From the NCBI GenBank assembly GCA_035707965.1, contig DASSTJ010000044.1:1-49469 (forward strand): a stretch of DNA of 49,469 nucleotides, read 5' to 3'. Below are positions 48,939 to 49,469 of the stretch, in pieces. The DNA comes from DASSTJ01 sp035707965. GTDB lineage: Bacteria > Actinomycetota > Actinomycetes > Actinomycetales > Angustibacteraceae. Below the pieces are notes generated by a model. That model saw nothing but the letters and a program-made list of their open reading frames with translations. It ran no database searches and was not told where the DNA came from. A program made the translations under genes and the position numbers. Position 1 is the first letter of the stretch. Each line of letters begins with the position of its first letter.

Positions 48939-49469
48939 ATGAACGAGAACCAGCGCGACACCGGCTCGCAGCCGGAGGAGACGGTCGGCTCACCGAGCCA
49001 GCCCTCCGCTCCCGACGCCACCGAGCGCCTCACCACCGCCCCGACCGGGGAGCGGCGGACCGAGTCGTCCGGTGGCTCCGCGGGCTCGCCGCCCCCGCCG
49101 ACTCCCCCGTCCTACGGCGCCGGCGGAACCTACGGAGGCGGAAGCTACGGAGCCGGCTACGGAGCCGGCTACGGAGCGGGTCCGCAGCCGGGCGCTGCGC
49201 CGGGGCAGAGCACCGGTGACCGGCTCCTCGCCGACCTCAAGGCCCTGCGCCGCAGCCGGGACGACCGGGTGGTCGCCGGCGTCTGCGGCGGTGTGGCCCG
49301 ACAGCTGGGCATCGACCCGCTGCTCGTGCGGGTGGTGACCGGCGTGCTGTTCTTCTTCGGCGCGGGCGTCGTGCTCTACGCGCTTGGCTGGCTGCTGCTG
49401 CCGACGGACGACGGGTCCCCGTCGGTCGGCGAGCAGGCCGTGTCCCGTGGCGGTGCCCCGTCGTCGTCC
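48939..49469 (+). CDS. PspC-domain membrane protein (partial, C-terminus missing)
   Basis: 177 codons to the window edge from ATG 48939; no stop reached. The first 60 residues are polar (Ser/Pro/Thr/Glu), then comes a Gly/Tyr-rich stretch (GAGGTYGGGSYGAGYGAGYG) encoded by 12-bp tandem repeats near 49143-49180. A PspC domain follows (about 103-153, RSRDDRVVAGVCGGVARQLGIDPLLVRVVTGVLFFFGAGVVLYALGWLLLP). It is divergent from the PspC kinase operon and probably its target or partner in envelope-stress control. Confidence 0.85.
   Translation, partial: MNENQRDTGSQPEETVGSPSQPSAPDATERLTTAPTGERRTESSGGSAGSPPPPTPPSYGAGGTYGGGSYGAGYGAGYGAGPQPGAAPGQSTGDRLLADLKALRRSRDDRVVAGVCGGVARQLGIDPLLVRVVTGVLFFFGAGVVLYALGWLLLPTDDGSPSVGEQAVSRGGAPSSS

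Noticed and set aside
49143..49180. 12-bp repeats near the right edge as a regulatory repeat
   Set aside because: They encode an in-frame Gly/Tyr-rich segment of the PspC protein and are best explained as low-complexity coding sequence.

Overview
The window is strongly GC-rich and densely coded. Genes start on ATG or GTG, and many neighbours overlap by ATGA or GTGA junctions. The gene string mdh - folD - purH/purN - DUF6350-like protein - sucC/sucD - pcrA, together with DUF3017, PspC, MshEN-like and SigE-family ECF proteins, points to a high-GC actinomycete. A complete chemotaxis cluster implies it is motile, in the manner of Kineosporia- or Actinoplanes-like lineages. That placement is inference from gene content, not a database match.

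Layout. 1-6235: galactoside use. A sugar-binding ABC lipoprotein (partial) is divergent from a GH42 beta-galactosidase - DeoR regulator - galT - galK operon, and the shared promoter region carries two candidate operators. 6241-13074: mixed housekeeping and accessory genes, comprising an XRE-TPR regulator, an FAD dehydrogenase, a secreted CAP protein, an exonuclease III-like nuclease, a VOC protein and isocitrate dehydrogenase. A striking 24-bp inverted repeat lies at 9354-9417. 13176-17535: two membrane proteins, a MOSC protein, malate dehydrogenase, DUF3017 and folD.

17694-26968: an unknown gene followed by a chemotaxis cluster: cheY - cheY - CheX/CheC-like - cheA - cheW - MCP - cheB - cheR - cheX. 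Sigma-28-type promoters (GCCGATGA and GCCGATAA) sit in front of the first cheY and in front of cheA. CheA is unusual: the expected P2 region is replaced by two tandem motifs that fit the MshEN cyclic-di-GMP-binding consensus, and it ends in two CheW-like domains. This is the most interesting system in the window. It could couple second-messenger level to the chemotaxis kinase.

27005-35058: purH, purN, a DUF6350-like membrane protein, an ECF sigma factor with its own probable promoter and a membrane partner, sucD and sucC, and a stand-alone B12-binding protein. 35236-42652: a lipase-like hydrolase, a cell-wall M23 peptidase, a small iron-permease-like protein, two small membrane proteins, an MFS transporter and PcrA helicase. 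42769-49469: a PIG-L deacetylase, a TRIC/UPF0126 channel, a lipoprotein, a secreted nucleotidase, and a PspC-histidine kinase/LuxR regulator pair divergent from a second PspC protein that runs off the end.

No rRNA, tRNA, insertion sequence or CRISPR array was seen. The only gene-free stretch near 300 bases is the divergent promoter region 737-991.
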